Assembly (NCBI RefSeq): GCF_021631985.1
Contig: NZ_CP070225.1
Span: 8,122,001-8,186,000 of the forward strand
DNA from: Sandaracinus amylolyticus
Lineage (GTDB): Bacteria > Myxococcota_A > Polyangia > Polyangiales > Sandaracinaceae
Length of the DNA stretch: 64,000 nt
Direction of reading: 5' to 3'
In this document: piece by piece, positions 63,045 through 64,000 of the stretch
Layout: every line of letters begins with the position of its first letter
Position numbering within the stretch: position 1 is the first letter of the stretch
Notes under the pieces: model-generated
What the model was told of the DNA's origin: nothing
Database searches by the model: none
Seen by the model: only the letters and a program-made list of their open reading frames with translations
Position numbers and translations under genes: made by a program

Positions 63045-63725
63045 GTGGGGAGCTGGGGAGCACGGCGCACACGAGTGCGCGTTTCGGCGGTCGTCGTCGC
63101 GGTCGCGATCGGCGGGTGCGGGCGCATCGGGTTCGACCCGATCCAGCCCGACGCGCCCATCATGCTCGCGGATGCGGGGAGCGCGGAGGATGCGTCGATC
63201 GAGATCGATGCGGCGAGTCAGGAGGACGACGCAGGCGCGATCGAAGAGGTCGATGCGGGCAGCGACGCGAGCGTGCCGGTGATCGACGGCGGGAGCTGCA
63301 CGGTCGTGATGCTGCGCGCGAGCGAGTGCACCGATCCGCCGCGCACCAGCGTCGCCAGCCACGCGTTCTCGCCGGCGCGCTCGGTGACGATCCCGCTGTG
63401 GCTCGACGTGAGCGACGGGAACGCGGGCGATCACTGGACCCGGCTCGAGCTCGAGCGCGTGGATGGGACGTGGATCTCGTGCTGCTACCAGGGCGGCTCG
63501 AGCGAGCCCGATCCCCAGAGCACGGTCGAGATCGCGCGCGGGCAGCGCTACGTGTTCGAGCGATGCGTCGAGGGCGAGCGTGCGTCGTGCCCGTCGACGC
63601 GGTCGCGGCTCGCGATCGTGCCGACCTCGAGCATCGAGGTCACGAGCGCGCGGCTCCGGGTGATCGACGGCGCGCCTTCGTTCGGGGTGACCGAGGTGGA
63701 GTGGCCGCTCGAGGCGTGCCCCTGA
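63045..63725 (+). CDS. GRIGFDP-type lipoprotein
   Basis: A 226-residue lipoprotein. GTG 63045, preceded by AGGGGA, gives a basic n-region (RRTRVR), a hydrophobic core (SAVVVAVAIGGC) and the mature start CGRIGFDP, a sequence that recurs at the start of many myxobacterial lipoproteins. An Asp/Ala/Glu-rich spacer (about residues 45-85) leads to a beta-sandwich-like domain with four Cys (CTVVMLRASEC, ISCCYQGG, FERCVEGERASC). GTG 63075 is an alternative start. Function unknown. Confidence 0.75.
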   Translation: MGSWGARRTRVRVSAVVVAVAIGGCGRIGFDPIQPDAPIMLADAGSAEDASIEIDAASQEDDAGAIEEVDAGSDASVPVIDGGSCTVVMLRASECTDPPRTSVASHAFSPARSVTIPLWLDVSDGNAGDHWTRLELERVDGTWISCCYQGGSSEPDPQSTVEIARGQRYVFERCVEGERASCPSTRSRLAIVPTSSIEVTSARLRVIDGAPSFGVTEVEWPLEACP

Positions 63726-63770
63726 GCGCCGACTGGCCCGCGGACGCGGGGCGTCGTATCAGCGGCGCCC

Positions 63771-64000
63771 ATGCGGAACCTCCTCGTCTTCCTCTCGATC
63801 GCGCTCGCCGGGTGTGGCGGCGCGATGCACGTCGCGTCCTCGGGCTCGCTGGGCGCCGAGCGCTCGCAACCAGCGGCTCAGTTCCCGTCGCGCGATCAGC
63901 TCGATCACATCGTGGCCTCGACGCCGGCCTCCACGCGCCCAGCCGCGCCGACCGCGTTGTGGCCCGACGCCTGGACGCTCGCCGGCCCCTTCCCCGACGA
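63771..64000 (+). CDS. Lipoprotein, C-terminus beyond the window
   Basis: An open frame from ATG 63771 that runs past the window end (about 76 codons seen). MRNLLVFLSIALAGCGG is a clear lipoprotein signal (lipobox LAGC). The visible mature part is Ser/Ala/Pro-rich and ends LWPDAWTLAGPFPD. Too little is present to name a family. Confidence 0.7.
   Translation, partial: MRNLLVFLSIALAGCGGAMHVASSGSLGAERSQPAAQFPSRDQLDHIVASTPASTRPAAPTALWPDAWTLAGPFPD

Overview
The window is very GC-rich, densely coded DNA from a single bacterial chromosome segment. It looks like a myxobacterium (Myxococcota), plausibly Sandaracinus-like. Supporting signs are MYXO-CTERM sorting tails, a giant protein with MopE-type CNGxDDDCDG repeats, a Ser/Thr kinase with a C-terminal PEGA domain, an FHA-sigma54 activator, many lipoproteins with Asp/Gly/Ala-rich linkers, and DUF1592/DUF1552 secreted proteins. 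The genus is inference. I found no rRNA, tRNA, CRISPR array, insertion sequence or prophage.

Layout. 1-3.7 kb: the end of a secreted protein, an SDR coupled to a divergent QueA-like protein, and a triheme c-type lipoprotein. 3.9-11.9 kb: a signalling and envelope block. A FHA-sigma54 activator, a kelch-like lipoprotein and a TPR/PEGA protein form one coupled minus-strand operon, divergent from a Ser/Thr kinase; Cys-rich lipoproteins and small membrane proteins follow. 12.3-15.3 kb: the glyoxylate shunt (malate synthase then isocitrate lyase) with a palindrome-rich promoter region. 15.5-22.5 kb: an NAD-binding protein, an unusual GntR-TetR-NFACT-R fusion, an alpha/beta hydrolase, a methyltransferase, a drug exporter and SerC. 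22.6-28.6 kb: a fused TRAP transporter ending in EF-hand loops, an unknown protein, an aminotransferase, a six-copy 17-bp palindrome array and a ClpX-zinc-finger/TPR protein. 29-32.9 kb: two ATP-grasp ligases, a GNAT and a YkgJ-type Cys-cluster protein in a minus-strand set. 33.3-38.8 kb: UbiA-type membrane protein, acyl-CoA dehydrogenase, mini MYXO-CTERM protein, FAD monooxygenase and a CAP-domain lipoprotein. 38.9-46 kb: one 2347-residue surface protein that appears to be two exported proteins joined in frame. 46-55.8 kb: small cytoplasmic proteins, RarA, PilZ, DUF4240, RDD, a MarR-controlled exporter and Mrp. 55.9-64 kb: penicillin-acylase-type Ntn hydrolase, TSP3/OmpA lipoprotein, DUF1592 and DUF1552 proteins, and two more lipoproteins, the last running off the window.

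Three families of short non-coding repeats recur next to stop codons: a ~170-bp mosaic element (three copies), a ~90-bp palindromic element (several copies) and a 17-bp palindrome (one array plus one single copy). Together with the domain fusions they are the most unusual content. All functional statements rest on motif recognition by eye; no database search was run.
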